48,814 nt of DNA from a virus. Shown piece by piece: positions 21,281 to 28,252 of the stretch. The stretch lies in IMG/VR virus record IMGVR_UViG_3300050821_007486, positions 1-48,814 of that record; one strand, 5' to 3'. The position numbers and the translations under genes are program-made. The notes under the pieces are model-generated. The model worked only from the letters and a program-made list of their open reading frames with translations, was not told where the DNA came from and searched no databases. The first letter of the stretch is position 1, and each line of letters opens with the position of its first letter.

Positions 21281-21762
21281 CACTTCCAATAATCCTCACT
21301 GAAAAGATTATCTTCTAGCTGGAACATAGCTTGACGGTCTCGGTCTAGGCTCATGTAGTCAAGATGCTCCATCTTGACTAGACCATGCTGACAACCAGAA
21401 GCAGGATCAGTACTATAATCACGTAGTGGAACATGGTCCCCTCTCACTAAGTACAGTTCTTCTTTGGCGGCCACATAGACAAGAAGGGCGCTACGGCCAC
21501 CATGATGTGACAACATGCGATGGTAGCGCCGCTGTGCTGGTCTCACAGACCATTTGATTCCCTTCTTAGTTGACAAAAGATACTTAAGTTCTAAACCAAT
21601 ACTACTGATACCGAATTTAATTTTACAATCTGGTGCGCCTACTGAAGAGCCATATAATGAAGGCTCGATCCATTCCAATTTCAATCTGCCTTCGCACTCA
21701 AATATTTGATCTGTGAGCCAATGGCGCAGATCACTTTCACATCCAACATTCTCTAGTTTCAT
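21280..21762 (-). CDS. PD-(D/E)XK (VRR-NUC-like) nuclease
   Basis: 160 aa. The core has GAPDCKIKF (D45), then GLELKY (E58, K60), the PD-(D/E)xK catalytic triad in order, followed by SVRPAQRRYHRMLSHHGG, a Q-containing motif typical of VRR-NUC and Holliday-junction-resolvase-like nucleases, and a strand (ALLVYVA). Possible roles: recombination, branch resolution, or host DNA breakdown. Confidence 0.7.
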   Translation of the reverse strand: MKLENVGCESDLRHWLTDQIFECEGRLKLEWIEPSLYGSSVGAPDCKIKFGISSIGLELKYLLSTKKGIKWSVRPAQRRYHRMLSHHGGRSALLVYVAAKEELYLVRGDHVPLRDYSTDPASGCQHGLVKMEHLDYMSLDRDRQAMFQLEDNLFSEDYWK

Positions 21763-21764
21763 GA

Positions 21765-22001
21765 CTAATGTCCTACAATTCTCTTGACGTCTCTGATCTG
21801 TTCTGCTGTGGGCGCTTCAATATTCTCTATCTCATCCCAAGGTACGCACTTTAAGCATAGGTAGATGGCATTTGGCAAAATAGGAGTGCTGTTGGCTACC
21901 CATATCGCCCATTTGCAATTATCACAATAACTGCGAATTGAATTGGTGCGCGGCTTGAATTGTTCTACGCGCACGCACGCGATGATATATTTGTCCGTCA
22001 T
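21765..22001 (-). CDS. Zinc-ribbon hypothetical protein
   Basis: 78 aa from the ATG at 22001, which follows AGGAGGTAGG. CDNC (about 26-29) and CLKC (about 49-52) flank a strand (AIWVANS). Function unknown. Longer in-frame start at 22043 is disfavoured. Confidence 0.65.
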   Translation of the reverse strand: MTDKYIIACVRVEQFKPRTNSIRSYCDNCKWAIWVANSTPILPNAIYLCLKCVPWDEIENIEAPTAEQIRDVKRIVGH

Positions 22002-22333
22002 CCTACCTCCTTGAGACCGATCCTGCCCAAAAATTGCAAGCACATGATTTTGTGTATTTTCTCAGCTTCTTCCCAAGTGGCGCTGCGGATACATTCTTCA
22101 CCGCTATTATTGTGAAAAACCATTGTTTCAAACAATAATGGAGGCCCTACACCGAAAAAATTATGATCTAAACCTAGAAATACAGTGGAAATCCAAATTT
22201 TGTCGTCTCCAGTTCTTCCTACAAACCTTTCTGGCTTATCCCAATAATATTCGAACCACTGAGACCATTGCTCAAGAGTACATGCTATGACATTATGCCC
22301 TGCCAACACGTAGTGCCTCGGCCTTCTATCCAT
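21998..22333 (-). CDS. Conserved phage hypothetical protein
   Basis: 111 aa. The core STVFLGLDHNFFGVGPPLLFE followed by TMVF and a late TWEEAEKIHKIM match a widespread uncharacterised phage family. Function unknown. Strong ribosome site AGGAGG. Confidence 0.75.
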   Translation of the reverse strand: MDRRPRHYVLAGHNVIACTLEQWSQWFEYYWDKPERFVGRTGDDKIWISTVFLGLDHNFFGVGPPLLFETMVFHNNSGEECIRSATWEEAEKIHKIMCLQFLGRIGLKEVG

Positions 22334-22343
22334 TTGCTACCTC

Positions 22344-22493
22344 CTAAAGCCATCTTATTACCTTCCATATAACCCATGCTAATCCCCAAACTACTATAAT
22401 GGCAAAAATTGACGCAGTTATTAACTCACGCAGCGGATATTTTGCTGGTGGAAACTCTGGATAGTCATCTTCTTCGTAGTTATTGTCATTCAT
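22344..22493 (-). CDS. Tiny membrane protein, 49 aa
   Basis: An acidic N-terminus (MNDNNYEEDDYPEF) followed by one transmembrane helix (ITASIFAIIVVWGLAWVIW) and a basic end, so the N-terminus may face the periplasm. Starts 1 nt after the stop of the NusG-like gene; weak ribosome site, probably coupled. Confidence 0.6.
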   Translation of the reverse strand: MNDNNYEEDDYPEFPPAKYPLRELITASIFAIIVVWGLAWVIWKVIRWL

Positions 22494-22494
22494 C

Positions 22495-23028
22495 TTACAA
22501 ACTCAGCTTCCAAAGTTCGATTTGTGCTTTCCAGCCGTTGATATCGACTGAAACCTTTGTTTTTCCTTCCATATTAGGCAATATATCCATCTCTAAACGC
22601 ACTCTTTTGTCTTGAAATGTGCCTTCTGTTACTCTGACAAGGCTACCTTTACCGTAAAATGACCTAAGAAATGTCTTATCATCGAATTTTCCTAGCTGTA
22701 AAAGCCTCATATTCTCTGTAATTGCCTCTTTTTTCACTAAAATAGGGTACGTTTCACCCTCATCATCTCGCATTGTAAGCATTTTTATGAAGTTTCTGGT
22801 CGTCCTACAGACCTCTAAAGTAAGACTTTGGCGAAATTCCAGGAACAAATAGTTGCGCCAAAGAGGCGTGAAATTGCCTCTTTTGTCGATTTTGAAGGGA
22901 TAATAGGTCTTTAAAGGCACTTGATTGGCTCTTTTTATCGCTTCCACAGCCCCATGGGCCTTAAATACTGCTACTGACCACCGAAAATCAGGTCCTAGTG
23001 TGGTGGCGCTGCCAGCAAATAAGTCCAT
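22495..23028 (-). CDS. NusG/RfaH-like transcription antitermination protein
   Basis: 177 aa from the ATG at 23028 (GGAGG, 8-nt spacer). Residues about 15-110 follow the NusG N-terminal (NGN) domain: RWSVAVFKAHGAVEAI, a YYPFKIDKRGNFTPLWRNYLFLEF region, and a central helix. Residues about 122-177 contain a KOW-type barrel (GKGSLVRVTEGTFQDK). NusG-family proteins bind RNA polymerase clamps and alter pausing or termination. As the first gene after a consensus promoter it is positioned to act early on phage transcription. RfaH-like specificity is possible but unproven. Confidence 0.75.
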   Translation of the reverse strand: MDLFAGSATTLGPDFRWSVAVFKAHGAVEAIKRANQVPLKTYYPFKIDKRGNFTPLWRNYLFLEFRQSLTLEVCRTTRNFIKMLTMRDDEGETYPILVKKEAITENMRLLQLGKFDDKTFLRSFYGKGSLVRVTEGTFQDKRVRLEMDILPNMEGKTKVSVDINGWKAQIELWKLSL

Positions 23029-23055
23029 CCCAATGCCCTCCAATTCAGTTATGCG

Positions 23056-23084
23056 ATTATAGCATACCTGCCGAGCGAAGGCAA
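23056..23084 (-). promoter_or_regulatory. Promoter of the second leftward operon
   Basis: Minus strand: -35 TTGCCT (23079-23084), 17-nt spacer ending TGC, consensus -10 TATAAT (23056-23061). The strongest-looking member of the family. A TGTACATTGA motif lies upstream at 23103-23112. Confidence 0.9.
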
Positions 23085-23191
23085 GCAATAACATGAATCA
23101 TTTGTACATTGACCGCCTTAAAAAAGCCGCAATCGACGAGCACAGTTGTGACGCGGGAATCAATCCCCCTGAACCCGCGCGTCGCTCTGAA

Positions 23192-23281
23192 CCTGGGCTC
23201 TTAGTGCCCCACATTCAAGAGCCCAGGCTCTTAAATCGGCCAGCTGCGCCAGTGAAGTCAGCGCCTTATCATAATGATAAG
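23192..23281 (+). promoter_or_regulatory. Hairpins ahead of the structural operon
   Basis: Perfect 11-bp stem CCTGGGCTCTT/AAGAGCCCAGG (23192-23202, 23217-23227) and CTTATCA/TGATAAG (23265-23271, 23275-23281). They lie between the NusG-operon promoter and the first packaging gene. I see no member of the TTGCCT promoter family facing right in 23095-23359. Confidence 0.65.
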
Positions 23282-23359
23282 GAAAGAGGCGGAACAAACG
23301 CCCATAGTGCAAAAATGCATTTTGGCCAAGTGCCACTATAGTCCACTAAGGAAACTCTA

Positions 23360-23677
23360 ATGGGCCTTTCCGATCAATCTTCGCCACAAAATCCGTCGCA
23401 AGGCTCTGGTTTTGATGTTTACATCATTACTGGTGAGCAACTTAAAGCTCTCCAAGATGCTAACTATCCTGTCATTAGTAATACGATTGCGCTGATTGAA
23501 GGACAGCATATCGGCCAAATTCGTGGCTTTACGAATAGTTCACCAAATGAGGCACCAGGAATTTTGCTTGAGCATTATCGCAAGGCTCTGACTGAAATCG
23601 CATCTTATGAGCCAGTGGCGCCGCTGGATAATGAATACAATGAAGATGAGCGCCGCAGAGAAAACCGACCTGAGTGA
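23360..23677 (+). CDS. Hypothetical protein ahead of the large terminase
   Basis: 105 aa, AAGGA before the ATG. Holds FDVYIITGEQLKALQDAN and a charged C-terminus. The position is the usual one for a small terminase, but the sequence does not show it and a convincing small subunit is at 14951-15604. Overlaps the large terminase by 4 nt. Confidence 0.65.
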   Translation: MGLSDQSSPQNPSQGSGFDVYIITGEQLKALQDANYPVISNTIALIEGQHIGQIRGFTNSSPNEAPGILLEHYRKALTEIASYEPVAPLDNEYNEDERRRENRPE

Positions 23678-25179
23678 CATCCGAGCCAGAGAGAAAGCGC
23701 ACTCAGCTTGATAATATTAGGCGCACGCGCTACAAACAACTGATTACTGAAAAATGGTATCGCAGGTGTCGTGAAGATCTTCTCTCCTGGTCCACAGAGT
23801 GTGTCCAGGACTTCGGCTTCGAGCCTGCTGAGCACCATAAGAAGATTATTGAATATTTAGAAAAGGTAGTCAAGGGCGAAATTGATCGCTTAATGATCTT
23901 TGCTCCACCAGGCAGCGCAAAGTCAACATATACATCAGAACTTTTGCCACCATTTTGGTTTAGTCGATTTCCACGATCCAGCGTTATAGGATGTTCCCAC
24001 ACCGGCGAGCTGGCTGAGCGCTTCGGTCGTAAAGTCAGAAACCGCATACTGATAAAATCTAATGTTTTAGGCTATTCCTTAGATGAATCAAACCGTGCCG
24101 CCTCCCGATGGGAAACAAATGCTGGTGGAGAATATTTCGCTGCTGGTGTTGGAGGCGCGATTACTGGTCGTAGAGCTGACCTTGCTCTCATCGATGATCC
24201 TGTTAAGTCTCGTGAAGAAGCAGAATCCGAGACTGTCAGAGAGAAAACCTGGGAATGGTACAAGTCAGATTTAGTTACTCGTTTAAAGCCTGATGCGCGC
24301 ATAATACTCATACAGACGCGCTGGCATCTCGATGATCTGGGAGGTAAGCTCCTACACGAGATGGAAAAAGGCGGAGATCAATGGACGGTTATAAACCTCC
24401 CAGCTATCGCTAAAGCTGATGATCTAATGAAACGCAAAGTAGGCGAGGTTCTATGGCCTGCTTGGGAATCGTTAGAGGCCATTGAAAGAAAGCGCAAAAT
24501 TCTTGGCGAACGTGACTTTGCGTCGCTGTACCAGCAAGACCCACAGCCTCCTGGTGGGACCTTCTTCTTGGAGTCAACGCTCCTTGTTGATGGAAAACCA
24601 GTACAACCCTTTGAATGGGCGGATTGTGTATTTTGTACAATTGATACTGGCATCAAAGCCGATGCCAAGCACGATGCAACGGGGTGTATTTATTGGGCTC
24701 TAAACCAATATTTTGTTGATGCGCCTCTGCAAATACTTGATTACGATCTTTTCCAAGTTCCTGCTGATTTGTTAGTAGATTGGATGCCAAACGTTTATAG
24801 GCGGCTTGAGGAATTGGCGCGGCAGGTTCATGCAAGACGTGGTTCGTTAGGGCCGTTCATAGAAGAAAAAGGTTCTGGTATCGTTCTGCTGCAACAGCTT
24901 AATCGCCAAATGAAGCTAGCGAATGGTATCGACACCAAGCTGGCGCAACTAGGCAAACAGCCACGAGCTTTGAACGCTTCTGGATATGTCTCTTCTGGTA
25001 AAGTTAAATATACTGAACAAGCATACAATAAGACAATTGACTTTAAGCAGCGCCATATGAATCATATGCTAAGACAGGTTCACAGTTTTAATGTTGGTGT
25101 TCCTGATCAAGAAGATGATCTTGTTGACTGCTTTTGCTACGGCGTTGCGATTGCACTTGGTGACTCTGACGCATGGTAG
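23674..25179 (+). CDS. terL: Terminase large subunit
   Basis: 501 aa, GTG start overlapping the upstream TGA. ATPase: Walker A variant APPGSAKST (77-85), Walker B ALIDDP (171-176), coupling motif IQTRWH (213-218). Nuclease: acidic residues in TIDTGIKADAKHDATG (about 322-337), FIEEKGSG (about 395-402) and EDDLVD (about 479-484). It packages DNA into the prohead, with the small subunit encoded 8 kb away on the other strand. Confidence 0.95.
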   Translation: MTSEPERKRTQLDNIRRTRYKQLITEKWYRRCREDLLSWSTECVQDFGFEPAEHHKKIIEYLEKVVKGEIDRLMIFAPPGSAKSTYTSELLPPFWFSRFPRSSVIGCSHTGELAERFGRKVRNRILIKSNVLGYSLDESNRAASRWETNAGGEYFAAGVGGAITGRRADLALIDDPVKSREEAESETVREKTWEWYKSDLVTRLKPDARIILIQTRWHLDDLGGKLLHEMEKGGDQWTVINLPAIAKADDLMKRKVGEVLWPAWESLEAIERKRKILGERDFASLYQQDPQPPGGTFFLESTLLVDGKPVQPFEWADCVFCTIDTGIKADAKHDATGCIYWALNQYFVDAPLQILDYDLFQVPADLLVDWMPNVYRRLEELARQVHARRGSLGPFIEEKGSGIVLLQQLNRQMKLANGIDTKLAQLGKQPRALNASGYVSSGKVKYTEQAYNKTIDFKQRHMNHMLRQVHSFNVGVPDQEDDLVDCFCYGVAIALGDSDAW

Positions 25180-25186
25180 GCCCAAA

Positions 25187-25372
25187 ATGAACCACGAACA
25201 ACGCAAAAAGTTCGCAGCTCAAAATAAAGAATTGCAGCAGAAAATTTCTGTTTCAATTAAATATCAAAATGAGCAGCGCAATCGTCCTCCTGAGCCGGAA
25301 GAACCAACTGAGCCTCCGACTGAGCCAGATGATGAGGTGCAGCAGAGACCAAATAGACCTCTTACTTTTTGA
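25187..25372 (+). CDS. Small Pro/Glu-rich protein, 61 aa
   Basis: Starts MNHEQRKKFAAQNKELQQK (helical), then a PPEPEEPTEPPTEPDDE tail. Weak ribosome site. Possibly a virion or assembly accessory; no family recognised. Confidence 0.55.
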   Translation: MNHEQRKKFAAQNKELQQKISVSIKYQNEQRNRPPEPEEPTEPPTEPDDEVQQRPNRPLTF

Positions 25373-25535
25373 ACTTCAGCAGGATTGAGTCATCATGAGA
25401 GAATACCTCCCAACTTGTGGTGATTAGCGTCTCGGCCTCCTACCCCGATTGATCTCCTGCATTTTTGTCTGGGACGTTAGGCGTATAAAGATCCAGACTA
25501 ACAATGAGAAAACTTTAACCCGTGGAGAAAACATA

Positions 25536-26423
25536 ATGCCTTTTGCATATATTCAGTATCTCGACAAGGATGGTCGCCCGACCAGACCTACCGACCCAGA
25601 CTATGGGATTGATGAGGGCGCTCCAGATCAAGGTCTTCCTGGTGGTGGCCGTCCTGGTCATCTTCCGTCGCGCCCTGGCCGTCCTGTGGACCCAGGTTGG
25701 GGCATCAGTGAAGGTCGTCCTGGTCATCTTCCTGGTCGCCCAGGTGGCCCTGGTCGTCCTGTTGATCCAGGTTGGGGTATTGAAGAAGGCCGCCCTGGCC
25801 ATCTTCCGTCGCGCCCTGGCCCACGTCCTCCGCATCCTGATCAGGGACTTCCTGGACAGGGATTGCATCCTGATCATCGTCCGCCATGGCACAAGCCGGA
25901 GCGCCCTCCGCATGTTTGGCCTCCTGGACCGACTGATCCGGATTGGGGAATTGATGCTCCTATCGACACGCCTGACCATCCTGCACATCTTCCTGGAGCT
26001 CCAGAAGGTGGAATCGAAGGTGAAGCACCGGATAATACGCTTCCTCCAGTCGATGGACATCAACCTCCGCCTGATGCGCCTCCAGGCACGATCTGGCCTC
26101 CGCTTCCGCCAGACGCTCCTACTGGCAAGCACGCCTTCCTAGTCTGGATCAGCGGCGTTGGACTGCGCTACGGCGTCTTCCAAATTCCGGAACATGAAAC
26201 CGATCCTGGCTATGGCGTCGATGAAGGTGGCGCCCCTGATCAGGGACTTCCTGGCGGTGGTGGTCGGCCTCCTACGGCTGGACAGCCACTTCCTCGTCCA
26301 CCTGTTGGCGCACGTCCTCCGACGGCCGGCCAACCTCTTCCGCGGCCGCCGATTGGAGCAGGTGGAACTCCTACTCAGCCAGTTGCGCCTGGAACTCCTC
26401 CTGCGCCTCAACCTAAGCGATAA
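25536..26423 (+). CDS. Pro/Gly-rich repeat protein between terminase and portal
   Basis: 295 aa from the ATG at 25536 (GGAG upstream). Built of imperfect repeats around RPGHLPSRPGRPVDPGWGI, and later PPTAGQPLPRPP, with a single short folded-looking insert (HAFLVWISGVGLRYGVFQI, about residues 201-219). DPDYG/DPGYG punctuates the repeats. Low-complexity and likely extended. I recall PDQGLP-type repeats in other phages; function unknown, but the operon position suggests a virion protein. About 160 nt of gene-free leader precede it, with a weak promoter-like pair (TTTTTG, TATAAA) at 25462-25489. Confidence 0.7.
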   Translation: MPFAYIQYLDKDGRPTRPTDPDYGIDEGAPDQGLPGGGRPGHLPSRPGRPVDPGWGISEGRPGHLPGRPGGPGRPVDPGWGIEEGRPGHLPSRPGPRPPHPDQGLPGQGLHPDHRPPWHKPERPPHVWPPGPTDPDWGIDAPIDTPDHPAHLPGAPEGGIEGEAPDNTLPPVDGHQPPPDAPPGTIWPPLPPDAPTGKHAFLVWISGVGLRYGVFQIPEHETDPGYGVDEGGAPDQGLPGGGGRPPTAGQPLPRPPVGARPPTAGQPLPRPPIGAGGTPTQPVAPGTPPAPQPKR

Positions 26424-26429
26424 ATAATC

Positions 26430-26462
26430 TGAGGCGCTGCTTTCGAGTGGCGCCTCATTTTT
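26430..26462 (+). terminator. Intrinsic terminator inside the late operon
   Basis: TGAGGCGC/GCGCCTCA 8-bp stem (26430-26437, 26450-26457), 12-nt loop, then TTTTT. Only 24 nt before the portal start, with no room for a full promoter in between, so the portal message must read through it. Confidence 0.8.
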
Positions 26463-26486
26463 AACCGTTTGGTAACACTGTAAACA

Positions 26487-28061
26487 ATGGCCGAAGCCAT
26501 AGTAGAGGGCCAGGGTGGATTGTTTGGTGGTAGCCCGTTAGGGACGCCACTAATGAAAATCCTAATGGCCGATAATATTGAGCTAGGTTCTAGCGCAAGC
26601 TATGAGCTATGTAAGCTCATCTATTCGTATCATCCTTATGGCGCGAAGCTAGTTGATGTACCAGTCGAGCTTGCACAGTCCCAGGGACGGAATATCAATA
26701 TTCCCGGATCACCTGAGGACAGGATACGTAAAGCCTTTACAGATGAGTGGCACAGAATTGATGCTGATCGTATTATTGCTAATGTGGTGCGCTTAGCGCG
26801 CATCTATGGTATCGCCTCAGTTGCAGTGATGATACCTGATGAAGATCCTACAAAGCCATTAGAGTTTAATACTTTAGCCAGAAAAGCTCTTACTTTTAAC
26901 GTTTTTGATCCTTTGAACACAGCAGGTTCTCTAGTTCTTAATCAAAATCCAAACTCACCTAAGTTCTTAAAACCAGTTACAATTTCAGTTCAAGGGCAGG
27001 CATATAATTTTACTCGTACTTGCATTTATCAAAATGAAGACCCAATTTATCTTGATTATACTACTAGCGCTTGGGGCTATGTGGGTCGCTCAGTCTACCA
27101 GCGAGCGTTGTTCCCACTCAAATCATTTTTGCAGTCGATGATTACAGATGACTTGGTTACGAAAAAAGCAGGAGTCATTGTAGCAAAATTAAAAGCTCCT
27201 GGTAGCATCATAAACAACGTGATGCAGCAGATAGCCGGTATCAAGCGCGGTATGCTTAAAGACGCGATGACCGGCTCTGTAATGAATATTTCGACCGATG
27301 AAGAGATTGAATCTTTAAACCTACAGAATATAGATAACTCATCACGCACAGCGCGAAAAAACATACTTGAAAATATAGCAGCAGCAGCTGGAATGCCAGC
27401 AAAACTAGTAAACTCTGAAACATTAGCGGTTGCCTTTGCTGAGGGTGAAGAGGATGCTAAAGCGATAGCACGGTTTATTGACAAGTTGCGCGTTTCGATG
27501 CAGGGTTTATACAATTTCTTCACAAAGATCGTACAGTATCGCGCATGGAATGAAGAATTCTATGAAACTGTACAAAATGATTTTCCTGACGAATACGGTA
27601 AGAAAACATATAATCAAGCGTTTACCGAATGGTCAAATCACTTTATTGCGATTTGGCCATCATTGCTGACTGAACCTGATTCTGAGAAAATTAAGGTGGC
27701 AAATGTTAAACTACGTTCAGTTATCTCTATGCTGGAGGTACTACTTCCTGTTTCAGATGATGAAAATAAAGCCATTATCTATGAATGGGCAGCAGATAAT
27801 TTTAACGATTTGAAGGTTCTATTCCCGTCTCCACTTGACCTAGACTACAAGAAATTGGCAGCATTTAAACCTCCAGTCGAAGCAGGTGCTGGTGGCGCAG
27901 CAGGACCAGGCAAGCCGTCTTATAAACTTGGTCCTCTAGGCAAGAGTGGTGGAACGCGAGTTGATTCTTTGGAGGAATCTGTAATTGACTATTTAGATGA
28001 AGTGGCGCAGCGTAGGGAGCGCCAGCGTTTACCTCCTCAACAGACAACTGAGGCTCAATAA
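26487..28061 (+). CDS. Portal protein (DUF1073 family)
   Basis: 524 aa. Matches the DUF1073 portal family in length and layout: an N-terminal SYELCKLIYSYHPYGAKLVD segment, an RIYGIASVAVMIPD strand region, the QRALFPLKSFLQ stretch, and a C-terminal stem/wing region. It forms the dodecameric ring at one capsid vertex through which DNA passes. Ends with a Gly/Pro-rich, acidic tail. Confidence 0.85.
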   Translation: MAEAIVEGQGGLFGGSPLGTPLMKILMADNIELGSSASYELCKLIYSYHPYGAKLVDVPVELAQSQGRNINIPGSPEDRIRKAFTDEWHRIDADRIIANVVRLARIYGIASVAVMIPDEDPTKPLEFNTLARKALTFNVFDPLNTAGSLVLNQNPNSPKFLKPVTISVQGQAYNFTRTCIYQNEDPIYLDYTTSAWGYVGRSVYQRALFPLKSFLQSMITDDLVTKKAGVIVAKLKAPGSIINNVMQQIAGIKRGMLKDAMTGSVMNISTDEEIESLNLQNIDNSSRTARKNILENIAAAAGMPAKLVNSETLAVAFAEGEEDAKAIARFIDKLRVSMQGLYNFFTKIVQYRAWNEEFYETVQNDFPDEYGKKTYNQAFTEWSNHFIAIWPSLLTEPDSEKIKVANVKLRSVISMLEVLLPVSDDENKAIIYEWAADNFNDLKVLFPSPLDLDYKKLAAFKPPVEAGAGGAAGPGKPSYKLGPLGKSGGTRVDSLEESVIDYLDEVAQRRERQRLPPQQTTEAQ

Positions 28062-28252
28062 TGCCGTGTTCAGAAGAACATCTTAAGAAACTTGATTCGA
28101 TGATGGATACATTGTTTGGCCCTAAGAAGCCTGATAATTCATCTGTATCTGCATCTCCATCACATTCGCTAGAGAAAGATTGTAAGCCATTTTCTGATAA
28201 TGGCGATGCTCGTGAAGAACTGCGTCAAGGGGCGTTGAGCAAAGAACAGTGA
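28061..28252 (+). CDS. Small hypothetical protein, 63 aa
   Basis: Its ATG overlaps the portal stop (TAATG) and its stop overlaps the next start (TGATG), so it is coupled on both sides. Serine/charged-rich (DNSSVSASPSHSLEKD). No family recognised. Confidence 0.65.
   Translation: MPCSEEHLKKLDSMMDTLFGPKKPDNSSVSASPSHSLEKDCKPFSDNGDAREELRQGALSKEQ

Noticed and set aside
23093-23341. 82-aa rightward frame upstream of the packaging genes
   Set aside because: It starts inside the TGTACATTGA/promoter region, has no ribosome site and runs through perfect hairpins; composition is not protein-like.
25515-26411. Long frames antisense to, or in other frames of, the Pro/Gly repeat gene
   Set aside because: Repetitive codons keep several frames open; only the plus frame has a ribosome site and fits the operon.
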